DNA from: JAJDOD01 sp039024895
Lineage (GTDB): Bacteria > Pseudomonadota > Alphaproteobacteria > Rhodobacterales > Rhodobacteraceae
DNA length: 64,000 nucleotides
NCBI GenBank assembly: GCA_039024895.1
Contig: JBCCPJ010000017.1
Span: forward strand, 1 to 64,000
Direction of reading: 5' to 3'
The position numbers and the translations under genes were made by a program. Below the pieces are notes generated by a model that was given only the letters and a program-made list of their open reading frames with translations, searched no databases and was not told where the DNA came from. Of the stretch, positions 1 through 7,843 are shown one piece after another. Positions within the stretch are counted from its first letter, which is position 1. Every line of letters starts with the position of its first letter.

Positions 1-492
1 ATCGCCCGCGCAAAGGTCTTCTCCAGCGTCCCTGGTGTTTGCGCCTTTCTTGATCGGTCCGCTGAAGGCAACGTGTGTTCCGTTGGTTGAAACATCCTCT
101 TCAAGAACAACCGTATCAACGCCATCGGGCAATGTTGCACCGGTAAGAATGCGAATGGCGCTGCCGGGGGGTACTGCGTTCGCGTGAGGTTCGCCCGCAG
201 CGGCGCGCCCTTTCACGAGTTCAAATAGCTGATCGCCCACACCGGTCGCGGCATGGCTTAGACCGTACCCATCTACCGCTGAGTTTGCGGCGGGTGGGTT
301 GGCGCGATTTGCAAGAGCGTTCTTTGCAAGCACGCGGCCGTGGGCCAGAGCGACGCTGAGTTGTTCCTGTCCGACAATGCAGGAAAGTCGCTCGCGCAAT
401 CGACCGAGGGCTTCATCGACCGGCGTCCATTCCACCCCTGGCGGCAGAGCAAAGCAATCGTTCTTCAAGCGAGGTGGTTTCAGGCCTGACAC
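1..492 (-). CDS. moeA: Molybdopterin molybdenumtransferase MoeA, N-terminal part (runs off the window)
   Basis: MoeA inserts molybdate into adenylylated molybdopterin in the cytoplasm. Only the first 164 residues are visible; the gene continues past base 1. The frame reads RLKNDCFALP near the N terminus, then NSAVDGYG and, at about residues 112-122, the family signature RILTGATLPDG followed by DTVVLEEDV. I place the start at a GTG (490-492), which overlaps the end of the upstream mobB-like gene by 13 bases. That makes it the last visible gene of the fdhD-mobA-mobB-moeA run. The family assignment is firm; completeness cannot be judged. Confidence 0.9.
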   Translation of the reverse strand, partial: MSGLKPPRLKNDCFALPPGVEWTPVDEALGRLRERLSCIVGQEQLSVALAHGRVLAKNALANRANPPAANSAVDGYGLSHAATGVGDQLFELVKGRAAAGEPHANAVPPGSAIRILTGATLPDGVDTVVLEEDVSTNGTHVAFSGPIKKGANTRDAGEDLCAGD

Positions 493-1820
493 GCAGCCTC
501 CTGCAGTTCATCTTCGTGGCCTAGGCCAAGTATCCATCCCTCCTCAGGGGCGTTGACAGTCATCATTTCGGTAAGTCGCTCTGTTCGGAGATTTGCCAGG
601 GCGCGTGTCAGCAGACGGACTTGCGCGCGGTCTCTAATATCTTTGTCGTACTGCCGTACAACGGGATCGATTAGCGTTGGCCAGATTTCGACAAAATGGA
701 CGGCTTTTGCTTCCTGCTGAAATGGCCAAACAGCAATGTCCGTCGGAAAACGCTCTCGCAGTTTTTGGAGCACTGCCATGCCGGTCATCACTTGCCCGCC
801 GACGGCACCCGCACCGCCCATTTGCCAACACGCAAATGCGCCCTTTGCCAGCTCCTCTGCCTTGCGGCGCTCCTTCATCCCATGATCTCGCCTGGCGCGC
901 CCTTTCAACGGCAAGTCTGGAAGATCGGCGTTCTTGGGCTTGAACCAAAATGGGCCGATACCTGGAAAGCGGGCGTTTAATTCGCTGGCAACAGCGAAGC
1001 GGTTATTGTGCTGCGGTGTATCGATCAGGTGCTCTCTGTAGAAATGCCACATCGACAAAGGATCTTCGGACCCAGTGACATGGTGCGCGAAGCCTGCCGG
1101 ATAACCAAATGGGAAGTCGAATCCAATCAAGAGGCGGCGCTTATCGGCACGCTCAGCGGCGATTAGGTCCGCTAACCAGTCCAAGGCCAAATCACGGTTC
1201 CGCAAGTATACCGGCTCTCGTTCCGACCCTGCTACATTTGTCCCTGCCCAAATTGCATCCTTCTTGGGTTTGGGCCCCGTATCATTTCCTGATGACCAAT
1301 CGACCACGGCAAAGCTATCGAAGCCGCGTAAATCAAGTTCGGTTGAGATGAAATCCGCGATGCCTAAAGTATCATCCAAGTTGAAAACTGGACGACCATT
1401 TGACGTGACCTGCGTATCAGATGCGATCGCGCGTATGGTCGTATTTTCATGGGCAATCAGTTCCTGTTCAGTCTCGCCGCGATAAGTTTCAATCTTTGGA
1501 TGCGGTTCATGCTTGAACCCCTCGACAAGTACCAGATCACATGGGGCCAGTTTTTTCAGAAGCGCATCAAGGGACGCTTCACCCTCGTTATTTGTTTCAT
1601 GCATGAGCGCCCAGCGTTTTTCCGAAGAGAGAAGCACTTCCTTGGCGCCAGCGTCGCGATGGCGGAAACTGTCCCGTCCCGGGTGGTCGATGTCGAACGA
1701 GTGATGTGCGTGTTTTATCGTTGAAACGGTCAAACCACGGCGCGTGAACTCCGCCACTAAGCGCTCAACCAGACCGGTTTTACCGGAGTTTTTCCACCCG
1801 GTGATCCCCCAGACTCTCAT
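480..1820 (-). CDS. mobB: MobB-type GTPase fused to a C-terminal DUF429-like domain
   Basis: The first ~165 of 446 residues are MobB, the P-loop GTP-binding adaptor used when molybdopterin is converted to a dinucleotide cofactor: GWKNSGKT (8-15), the IKHAHH segment near 36-40 and DLVLVEGFKHE near 95-105. Stand-alone MobB is about 160-175 residues. Here about 280 residues follow, beginning AVVDWSSG (171-178) with LIGFDFPFGYP near 231-241. That pattern of a beta strand ending in Asp and a second strand ending in an acidic FDFP resembles RNase H-fold DUF429 proteins; this link is inference from pattern only. The start overlaps mobA by ATGA. Role of the second domain unknown. Confidence 0.85.
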   Translation of the reverse strand: MRVWGITGWKNSGKTGLVERLVAEFTRRGLTVSTIKHAHHSFDIDHPGRDSFRHRDAGAKEVLLSSEKRWALMHETNNEGEASLDALLKKLAPCDLVLVEGFKHEPHPKIETYRGETEQELIAHENTTIRAIASDTQVTSNGRPVFNLDDTLGIADFISTELDLRGFDSFAVVDWSSGNDTGPKPKKDAIWAGTNVAGSEREPVYLRNRDLALDWLADLIAAERADKRRLLIGFDFPFGYPAGFAHHVTGSEDPLSMWHFYREHLIDTPQHNNRFAVASELNARFPGIGPFWFKPKNADLPDLPLKGRARRDHGMKERRKAEELAKGAFACWQMGGAGAVGGQVMTGMAVLQKLRERFPTDIAVWPFQQEAKAVHFVEIWPTLIDPVVRQYDKDIRDRAQVRLLTRALANLRTERLTEMMTVNAPEEGWILGLGHEDELQEAACQA

Positions 1821-2419
1821 ACGCTGGCCATTAGGCGTTCGGCCTTCGCTAAGTCCTCTGGCGTGTTCACATTAAAGAACGGATCAAAGCCTTGGATAGG
1901 GAAATCCGCCATGGCCATGCCATGTATCGCCGTCCATTGATCGACTTTGCGTACGCCCTCCAGCAGTGCCTGACGCAGCTCTTCACGTAGTGCCACTGGC
2001 CAATATCCAAAGGTCGGATGTCTCCCATTTTCCGTGGTAGCAAGTGCGATCGGCTGCCCATCGACCTCAGCGGCAAGTCGAAGGCGTTTGACTAAATCGG
2101 CAGGAAAGAATGGCGTATCAGCGGCAGCCGTCACGATATGTGTCGCATTGTGGTCCGATGCCCAGTCCATGCCCGATAGCACGCCAGCCAGAGGCCCGGG
2201 ATAGTCTTCAACCGTATCCGGCAACACTGGTAACCTAAATCTCGCAAATCGAGCTGGATCTCCGTTTGCATTTAGAGCGAGGTCAGAAACTTGAGGCGAC
2301 AGCCGATCAATGACCTGTCCAAGAAGTGTGGTTCCCCCAATCGTCAGTAGGCTTTTGTCGCCACCGCCCATGCGACGTGCAAGGCCTCCTGCAAGTATGA
2401 CGCCTAATGGTGCGGTCAC
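1817..2419 (-). CDS. mobA: Molybdenum cofactor guanylyltransferase MobA
   Basis: MobA transfers GMP from GTP to molybdopterin to make the guanine dinucleotide form used by DMSO-reductase-family enzymes such as formate dehydrogenase. The nucleotide-binding signature GVILAGGLARRMGGGDKSLL lies near the N terminus and DTVEDYPGPLAGVLSGMDWA further on, as expected for the family. I prefer the GTG at 2417-2419, which forms a GTGA overlap with the stop of the small upstream gene (200 residues); GTG codons at 2428 and 2431 are alternatives. It overlaps mobB downstream, so the cluster is translationally coupled. Confidence 0.92.
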   Translation of the reverse strand: MTAPLGVILAGGLARRMGGGDKSLLTIGGTTLLGQVIDRLSPQVSDLALNANGDPARFARFRLPVLPDTVEDYPGPLAGVLSGMDWASDHNATHIVTAAADTPFFPADLVKRLRLAAEVDGQPIALATTENGRHPTFGYWPVALREELRQALLEGVRKVDQWTAIHGMAMADFPIQGFDPFFNVNTPEDLAKAERLMASV

Positions 2420-2709
2420 GCGGTACACCACTCATCGGTACATGCCTGAAGCACTTTAGTTGCCGTCTCAGGTGGCAGCGCGCCGTCGGGGACTTCAATC
2501 ATTAAATTGCTGGAACGCAGCACAGTGACACCGCGCAGACAATTCATAGCTTCAATGGCCTGCCAGGACAGTTCCAGCAGAGAGATGGCATTAGAGCGCG
2601 TTACGCTCTTTGGACGTCCCCAAACCTTGCGATCATAGCTTATCCAGCCCGTGATGCTGTCGTCGCGGAAGTTGACGGGACGAACTGACGGCGTAGCGAG
2701 ACCCATCAT
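2416..2709 (-). CDS. Conserved-looking 97-residue protein of unknown function between fdhD and mobA
   Basis: This frame starts with two consecutive ATG codons (2709, 2706), overlaps the fdhD stop by ATGA and ends in a GTGA overlap with mobA. The position is strong evidence for a real gene in the molybdenum cofactor operon. The product (SVRPVNFRDDSITGWISYD near the N terminus, SSNLMIEVPDG near 66-76, two Cys close to the C terminus) has no motif I can assign, no signal peptide and no membrane segment. A role in formate dehydrogenase or Mo-cofactor maturation is an inference from context only. Confidence 0.7.
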   Translation of the reverse strand: MMGLATPSVRPVNFRDDSITGWISYDRKVWGRPKSVTRSNAISLLELSWQAIEAMNCLRGVTVLRSSNLMIEVPDGALPPETATKVLQACTDEWCTA

Positions 2710-3587
2710 CCGCCCGCACCTTTGCGCCGATGCTTCTTGTCTTCTCCCGCCGCGTGAGCGGGGTTCGCGTCGCGGATCAGGCGGTCTTCGCCCGCAAGGC
2801 AGGTAAAGCGGTGTCCTCGCAAGCGACCAATCAAAGTCAGGCCAACTTCCCGCGCAATCTCTACGCCCCAGCCGGTGAAGCCCGAACGGCTGGCTAACAC
2901 CGGGATACCCATGAGCGCGCATTTAATGACCATCTCAGAGGTCAGTCGCCCGGTTGTGTAGAGGATCTTATCTTGCCCAACGACACCTTCAGAAAGCATC
3001 CAACCCGCGATTTTGTCGACGGCGTTATGTCGCCCCACGTCCTCCATATATACCAACGGACTATCTTCCTGGCACAATACCGTGCCGTGGATTGCACCGG
3101 CCTGAAGATAGAGCGATGGCGTGCGGTTTACCGTAGATGCGAGTGTGTAAAGCCAGGATGTCTTGACGGGACTTTGTGGCAAGACAACTCCCTCCAACCC
3201 TGCCATCATATCACCGAAGACAGTGCCAACTGCGCATCCGCTGGTTCTGGTTTTCTTCTTCAGCTTATCTTCAAAACGGGTCGTGCCATCGGTGCGCACA
3301 ACGACTGTCTCCAGGTCGGCGTCATAATCAATCTTCTTGATGGTTTCGCCTTCGGTGAGCATTCCCTGGTTCTTGAGAAACCCGAGCGCTAGGTATTCTG
3401 GGTAATCACCGATTGTCATTGCTGTGACGATTTCCTGCCCGTTGAGAAAGATCGTCAACGGGCGTTCTTCCACAACGGAGATAGCTTGCTCCGCACCATT
3501 TTCGTCGAAGCCGGTCACCGATCTGGTCAGCTTTTCAGCGCTTGGGTCCGGCGCAATCAGATAATGATCGATCACATCACGCGACAT
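2706..3587 (-). CDS. fdhD: Formate dehydrogenase accessory sulfurtransferase FdhD
   Basis: FdhD passes sulfur from a cysteine desulfurase to the Mo-bis-MGD cofactor of formate dehydrogenases. Family landmarks are the N-terminal ERPLTIFLNGQEI (41-53), DYPEYLALGFL (61-71) and the C-terminal YMEDVGRHNAVDKI, with TGRLTSEMV after it. The family's CxxC sulfur-transfer loop here reads SGCAVGTVFG, so only the first cysteine (about residue 118) is present. I start at ATG 3587 (293 residues), preceded by CTGGGGA; an upstream in-frame codon would run into the divergent azlC. No formate dehydrogenase structural gene is in the window. Confidence 0.92.
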   Translation of the reverse strand: MSRDVIDHYLIAPDPSAEKLTRSVTGFDENGAEQAISVVEERPLTIFLNGQEIVTAMTIGDYPEYLALGFLKNQGMLTEGETIKKIDYDADLETVVVRTDGTTRFEDKLKKKTRTSGCAVGTVFGDMMAGLEGVVLPQSPVKTSWLYTLASTVNRTPSLYLQAGAIHGTVLCQEDSPLVYMEDVGRHNAVDKIAGWMLSEGVVGQDKILYTTGRLTSEMVIKCALMGIPVLASRSGFTGWGVEIAREVGLTLIGRLRGHRFTCLAGEDRLIRDANPAHAAGEDKKHRRKGAGG

Positions 3588-3644
3588 GATTTGTATCCCC
3601 AGATGACCTAGGCTAGGCCTTTTGCGAAAGACTAGGGCGCGGAT

Positions 3645-4343
3645 ATGGCAATCACCACCCAAAACTCTGCATTTCGGGCGGGCGTGATCGCGGGCCTGCC
3701 CTTTCTGCTTATCGGTGGTCCTTTCGCCGTGCTCTTTGGTGTCGTAGCGACGGAAGCCGGTTTGAATGTTGCCCAGACCCTTGGCTTCTCTCTTTTGGTA
3801 ATCGCGGGGGCATCCCAGTTCACCGCCATTCAGTTGATGACGGATAACGCGCCTGTCCTAATCGTATTGGTTGCCGCTTTGGCCGTGAACCTGCGTATGG
3901 CTATGTATTCAGCCAGCTTACAGCCGCATTTGGGATCAGCTAGCTTAGGCCAGCGCGCTCTCGCGGCATACCTTAACGTTGATGCAAGTTATGCGCTGGG
4001 CATTCAGAAATTCGAAGAAGCGCCGGATTGGCCGGTCTACGACAAACTGATGTATTTTTGCGGAACGATGCTTTTCATGTTTCCGCTTTGGGTTTTGGGA
4101 ACATGGTTCGGTGCAGTGGCTGGAGACCGACTTCCTGACAGCTTTGACTTGGATTTCGCGATGCCCATTATGTTCCTCGCTTTGACTGCTCCTATGGTCA
4201 AGACCTTGGCGCATTTTGGTGCTGCGGTAACGTCGGTTATTGGCGCACTGCTCCTCGCTTTCTTGCCCTCTGGCACTGGACTATTGATTGCGGCAATTGC
4301 GGCAATGGCGGCCGGTGCTGAAATCGAGCGGAGACGCACATGA
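3645..4343 (+). CDS. azlC: AzlC-type branched-chain amino acid exporter, large subunit
   Basis: This 232-residue hydrophobic protein has the AzlC family pattern: FRAGVIAGLPFLLIGGPFAV at the N terminus, then GASQFTAIQL and the NLRMAMYSASL segment (about 80-92). AzlC works with the small AzlD protein to export branched-chain amino acids and their analogues across the inner membrane. It is followed by azlD with a 4-base ATGA overlap, the usual pairing. It is divergent from fdhD with only 57 bases between the starts. The substrate cannot be read from sequence. Confidence 0.88.
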   Translation: MAITTQNSAFRAGVIAGLPFLLIGGPFAVLFGVVATEAGLNVAQTLGFSLLVIAGASQFTAIQLMTDNAPVLIVLVAALAVNLRMAMYSASLQPHLGSASLGQRALAAYLNVDASYALGIQKFEEAPDWPVYDKLMYFCGTMLFMFPLWVLGTWFGAVAGDRLPDSFDLDFAMPIMFLALTAPMVKTLAHFGAAVTSVIGALLLAFLPSGTGLLIAAIAAMAAGAEIERRRT

Positions 4344-4672
4344 GCTATAGCTCAGAGACCATTTGGTTCATTATTGCGGTAATGGGTATCGGAACTTACC
4401 TCATCCGCTTTTCGTTTCTTGGCTTGGTGGGCAATCGAAAGATGCCTGACTGGGTGCTGCGGCATCTCCGCTATACGCCCGTTGCTATTCTTCCTGGCTT
4501 GGTTGCACCGCTTGTCATGTGGCCGCAAGCGACAAACGGCTCACCAGACCCCATACGATTTGCGGCTGCTGTTGTGACCATTGCTGTGGCATGGCGATGG
4601 AAAAGCATGCTTGCCGGCGCCGTCGCTGGTGCATGCACACTCGGTGCGCTGCTCTGGCTCACAACAGTGTAA
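4340..4672 (+). CDS. azlD: AzlD-type branched-chain amino acid exporter, small subunit
   Basis: A 110-residue, four-segment membrane protein that overlaps azlC by ATGA. It has the AzlD hallmarks GIGTYLIRFSFL near residues 16-27 and LRYTPVAILPGLVAPLV near 43-59. AzlCD acts as a two-component amino acid exporter. The 134 bases after its stop hold no gene or terminator that I can recognise. Confidence 0.87.
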   Translation: MSYSSETIWFIIAVMGIGTYLIRFSFLGLVGNRKMPDWVLRHLRYTPVAILPGLVAPLVMWPQATNGSPDPIRFAAAVVTIAVAWRWKSMLAGAVAGACTLGALLWLTTV

Positions 4673-4806
4673 AATCGGATTTCGGGGGGCAGCGTTTGGC
4701 CGGTAACTGTGGCGGGCGATTTCCGCATCAGGGGCCCAGGTTGGCTCGGCAGTGCCGCAGTTTGTCAGAAATAGTAGGGAGAACAGGTGCGCAGCTTGCG
4801 CCTCAC

Positions 4807-4941
4807 TTACGAGTTAAAGATAGCTAGGAAGATCAAGATGCCGATGCTAGCGATCGCTACATACTTAGACCAATTGACAAAACCCGCGAAAGTCTTCTCT
4901 TGAACCGAAATATCCATTTCGCCGTGCTTATGGTCAGACAT
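4807..4941 (-). CDS. aa3-type cytochrome c oxidase subunit IV (44 residues)
   Basis: A short frame reads MSDHKHGEMDISVQEKTFAG, then FVNWSKYVAIASIGILIFLA and a short polar end. This is the bacterial aa3 oxidase subunit IV pattern: a soluble N terminus with the DI..QEKTF..F motif and one membrane helix (about residues 25-42). AGGGAG lies 7 bases before the ATG. In related alphaproteobacteria this subunit is a non-catalytic part of the oxidase. It stands alone here, away from any catalytic oxidase gene, in its own unit between azlD and fadB. Confidence 0.88.
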   Translation of the reverse strand: MSDHKHGEMDISVQEKTFAGFVNWSKYVAIASIGILIFLAIFNS

Positions 4942-5028
4942 TGGGGACTCCCTAAAAACTCGGTGGCTATCTAACTTATCTGCACGCCAGTGTCACCACG
5001 TGCCGGGCGCGCAATGTGCCGCAGTGTC

Positions 5029-7224
5029 TCAAGCCGCGTCTGCTTGGGTCTCAAAACGCTCATAAAAGCTCGCGTTGTTTTTCGCCATCTCTGTGAGCAG
5101 TCCCGGTATCGCAAAGCGCGGTCCGTGACCTGAAAGACTTTGGCAGATTTCCACAGCTCGCTCTGCGCCTATCATATCGAGCCAGGAGAATGGCCCGCCT
5201 GACCAGGGCGCAAAGCCCCAACCCAGGATAGCACCGACATCCCCTTCGCGAATATCCTCCAACACACCTTCTTCCAGTGCGCGTACCGCTTCCAGAACCT
5301 GTGCCATCATCAACCGATGTTGCACTGTTTGTAATGTGGGTTGATCTGCCGATACCGGGTATTGGTCGCTTAGGCCCGGCCAAAGACCCGCGCGCTTCCC
5401 TTTATCATCATAATTGTAGAAGCCTGCACTTGCTTTTCGGCCCATCCGACCCTGATCCGCCATCCAGAATATGACGTCATCCACAGCCTTGTCAGGGTAT
5501 GCGTCACCCATGGCTGACTTTGTCGCTTTGGCAATTTTTACGCCAAGTTCGACGCTTGTTTCATCCACGAGCTGAAGCGGTCCAACGGGGAAGCCAAGCA
5601 TCTGCGCTGCGTTCTCAATTAAGGCCGGGTTCACTCCTTCCCCAACCATTCGGATACCTTCATTGATGTATGGAATGATACAACGATTGGCATAGAAAAA
5701 ACGCGCGTCGTTAACGACGATTGGCGTCTTCCTGATCTGACGTACAAAGTCGAGCGCCTTCGCTACAGCCCGATCACCAGTTTGTTTGCCTTTGATGATC
5801 TCAACGAGCAGCATTTTGTCCACCGGTGAGAAGAAGTGGATACCGATGAACTGTTCGGGCCGTGAGCTGGCCTTCGCAAGTTCAGTGATTGGCAAAGTGG
5901 AAGTATTTGTTGCAAAGATACAGTCGCTTCCTACGACAGCTTCGACTTTCTGCGTCATTTCGGCTTTTACACCGACGTCTTCAAACACAGCTTCGACAAT
6001 CAAATCGCAATCGGCCAGTGCATTCAAATCGGTTGTCGCGTTGATGCGACCTAGCACTGCATCCTTTTTCTCTTGTGAGACTTTCTTCCGACTCATGCCC
6101 TTGTCGAGGATTCCTTCGGAATAGGATTTTCCTTTGTCTGCCGCCTCTTGGTTTTGATCGATGAGTACGACGTCAATACCAGCATTGGCCGATACGTAAG
6201 CGATGCCTGCTCCCATCATGCCAGCCCCCAGAACACCAACCTTTCTTGCTTTTTGGTCGTCGACATTTGGTCGGTTCGCACCTTTTTCCAGAGCTTCCTT
6301 GTTCAGGAAAAGCGAACGGATCATGGCCGCGCTGGTCGGATTGTTCAGAATCTGTGTGAAGTATCTTGCCTCCACTCGCAGGGCTGTGTCGAATGGCACC
6401 AAAGCGCCCTCATAGGCAGCGGATAGAAGGGCTTTGGCAGCTGGATAAACGCCTTTTGTTTTGCCGTTTATCATGGCGCTTGCGCCGACGAACGTCATGA
6501 AGCCTGCGGGATGATACGGTGCTCCCCCGGGCATCTTGTAGTCCTTTTTGTCCCAAGGCTTTACAATATTTGCATCGGTTGCGTTCAACACCCACTGCTT
6601 GGCACGCTCCATCAGTTGGCCCGGTTCGACAACTTCGTCGACGAGCGTACCTTTTGCTTTATTGGGCTCCATCATTTTGCCCTCGAGGAGAATAGGGGCA
6701 GCGGCCATGAGACCAACCATTCGGACAACACGCGTCGTGCCTCCTGCTCCGGGGAACATGCCCAGCAATATCTCAGGCAGTCCGATCCTTCCTTTCGGTG
6801 TATCGGCCATGATGCGGTAGTGACAAGACAGAGCAATTTCAGTTCCGATGCCGGCGCAAAGCCCTGGGATCGCACAGGCTATCGGCTTGCCGCCTTTCAG
6901 CGTCTTCGGATCCATCCCTGCTCGTTCAATCTTTCGGAGGATCCGGTGTCCGTTCATGATGAATTCGAACAAAGCAGGTGCCGGATCGTCACCCGAATGG
7001 GCTCTTATGTTTCCAAGCACGTTTAGGTCCATACCACCGGCAAAACTCTCTTTGCCCGATGTGATGACGATGCCCTTTACGGCATCGTCGGCAAGAGCCT
7101 TGTCGATGAAGCCCTCCACAAGGTCAAAGGCTTCGCGTGTAAGCACGTTCATTGATTTGCCGGGAACATCCCAAGTGACGACTGCGACCCCATCGTCGTG
7201 AACCTCATAGGTAAAATCTGTCAT
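5029..7224 (-). CDS. fadB: Multifunctional fatty acid oxidation enzyme (enoyl-CoA hydratase / 3-hydroxyacyl-CoA dehydrogenase)
   Basis: A 731-residue enzyme performing the second and third steps of beta-oxidation. Residues 1-190 are a crotonase domain with the two catalytic glutamates, in GIGTEIALSCHYR (E129) and LPEILLGMFPGAGGT (E151). A Rossmann NAD-binding motif GAGMMGAG lies at 333-340, followed by the 3-hydroxyacyl-CoA dehydrogenase domains with HFFSPVDKM and VNDARFFYANR. The start at 7224 has AAGGAG seven bases upstream, so an in-frame ATG at 7245 is unlikely. It is the last gene of the minus-strand block and pairs with the thiolase fadA two genes upstream. Confidence 0.93.
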   Translation of the reverse strand: MTDFTYEVHDDGVAVVTWDVPGKSMNVLTREAFDLVEGFIDKALADDAVKGIVITSGKESFAGGMDLNVLGNIRAHSGDDPAPALFEFIMNGHRILRKIERAGMDPKTLKGGKPIACAIPGLCAGIGTEIALSCHYRIMADTPKGRIGLPEILLGMFPGAGGTTRVVRMVGLMAAAPILLEGKMMEPNKAKGTLVDEVVEPGQLMERAKQWVLNATDANIVKPWDKKDYKMPGGAPYHPAGFMTFVGASAMINGKTKGVYPAAKALLSAAYEGALVPFDTALRVEARYFTQILNNPTSAAMIRSLFLNKEALEKGANRPNVDDQKARKVGVLGAGMMGAGIAYVSANAGIDVVLIDQNQEAADKGKSYSEGILDKGMSRKKVSQEKKDAVLGRINATTDLNALADCDLIVEAVFEDVGVKAEMTQKVEAVVGSDCIFATNTSTLPITELAKASSRPEQFIGIHFFSPVDKMLLVEIIKGKQTGDRAVAKALDFVRQIRKTPIVVNDARFFYANRCIIPYINEGIRMVGEGVNPALIENAAQMLGFPVGPLQLVDETSVELGVKIAKATKSAMGDAYPDKAVDDVIFWMADQGRMGRKASAGFYNYDDKGKRAGLWPGLSDQYPVSADQPTLQTVQHRLMMAQVLEAVRALEEGVLEDIREGDVGAILGWGFAPWSGGPFSWLDMIGAERAVEICQSLSGHGPRFAIPGLLTEMAKNNASFYERFETQADAA

Positions 7225-7327
7225 GGTGTTCTCCTTTCGGCTCATTTTGGCCGCGCAAAATAGTCCCGGGCTCGTCCAGGTTTCATTCCGGACGAACTTG
7301 GGACGTCAATGTCTCTTAGACACGTCT

Positions 7328-7744
7328 TCAGTGGATGATGCGTTGCACATCTTCCATGGGGAGAGACGTTTCGATGAACTCGACCATCTCGATCTTGTAG
7401 CTTCCCTGGCCTTCTAGCAGGAAGTACCGAATCAAACTGTGCCGGATTTTTTGTCCGTTCTCGCCAAAGTCGGTGAAACGTACTGTTGCGCGTAAGCGCT
7501 GATTTGTTGGGACGTCTCGATGCTCGACTTCGAGTGTCCTGGCCGCAACCTCCGTTTTGCCAAGCGCCTTTCGATATTGGCACAACATGCTCAGAAGCTG
7601 TTCTTCTCGACGCAAAACAACGACCCCTGCGTCTGAGTATATCACCAGAGGCAGGTTGAAAGCCGCACAAGCGGCATCCCAATTCTCGCGAAGAAAATTC
7701 TCTCGAAGTGTATTCAAGAACAGGTTGAGTTTGTCTTTTGACAC
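7328..7744 (-). CDS. NTF2/SnoaL-like protein of unknown function in the beta-oxidation block
   Basis: About 138 residues, with an N-terminal helix-rich part (KLNLFLNTLRENFLREN) followed by strands (PLVIYSDAGVVVL, RLRATVRFTDFG, IRYFLLEGQGSYKIEMVEF). That order of helices then a curved sheet is typical of the NTF2-like fold; the fold call is inference. The preferred start is GTG 7744, with GGAGG just upstream; ATG 7780 would add 12 residues. No catalytic residue can be named. Its place between fadA and fadB suggests a role with acyl-CoA metabolism, but nothing in the sequence proves it. Confidence 0.75.
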   Translation of the reverse strand: MSKDKLNLFLNTLRENFLRENWDAACAAFNLPLVIYSDAGVVVLRREEQLLSMLCQYRKALGKTEVAARTLEVEHRDVPTNQRLRATVRFTDFGENGQKIRHSLIRYFLLEGQGSYKIEMVEFIETSLPMEDVQRIIH

Positions 7745-7843
7745 GCGGCCTCCACTGCTGTGGAAATCCTCCACAAACAAATGCCCGCCGCTCAGAAGGC
7801 AAGAAATAGGCTAGCCGAAGCATTGGCATGGTCAATCAAAAAT

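Noticed and set aside
7242..7835. Longer minus-strand frame overlapping the NTF2-like gene
   Set aside because: Its protein has the composition of a wrong frame (rich in Arg, Ser and Cys), and the NTF2-like frame has a better start and fold pattern.
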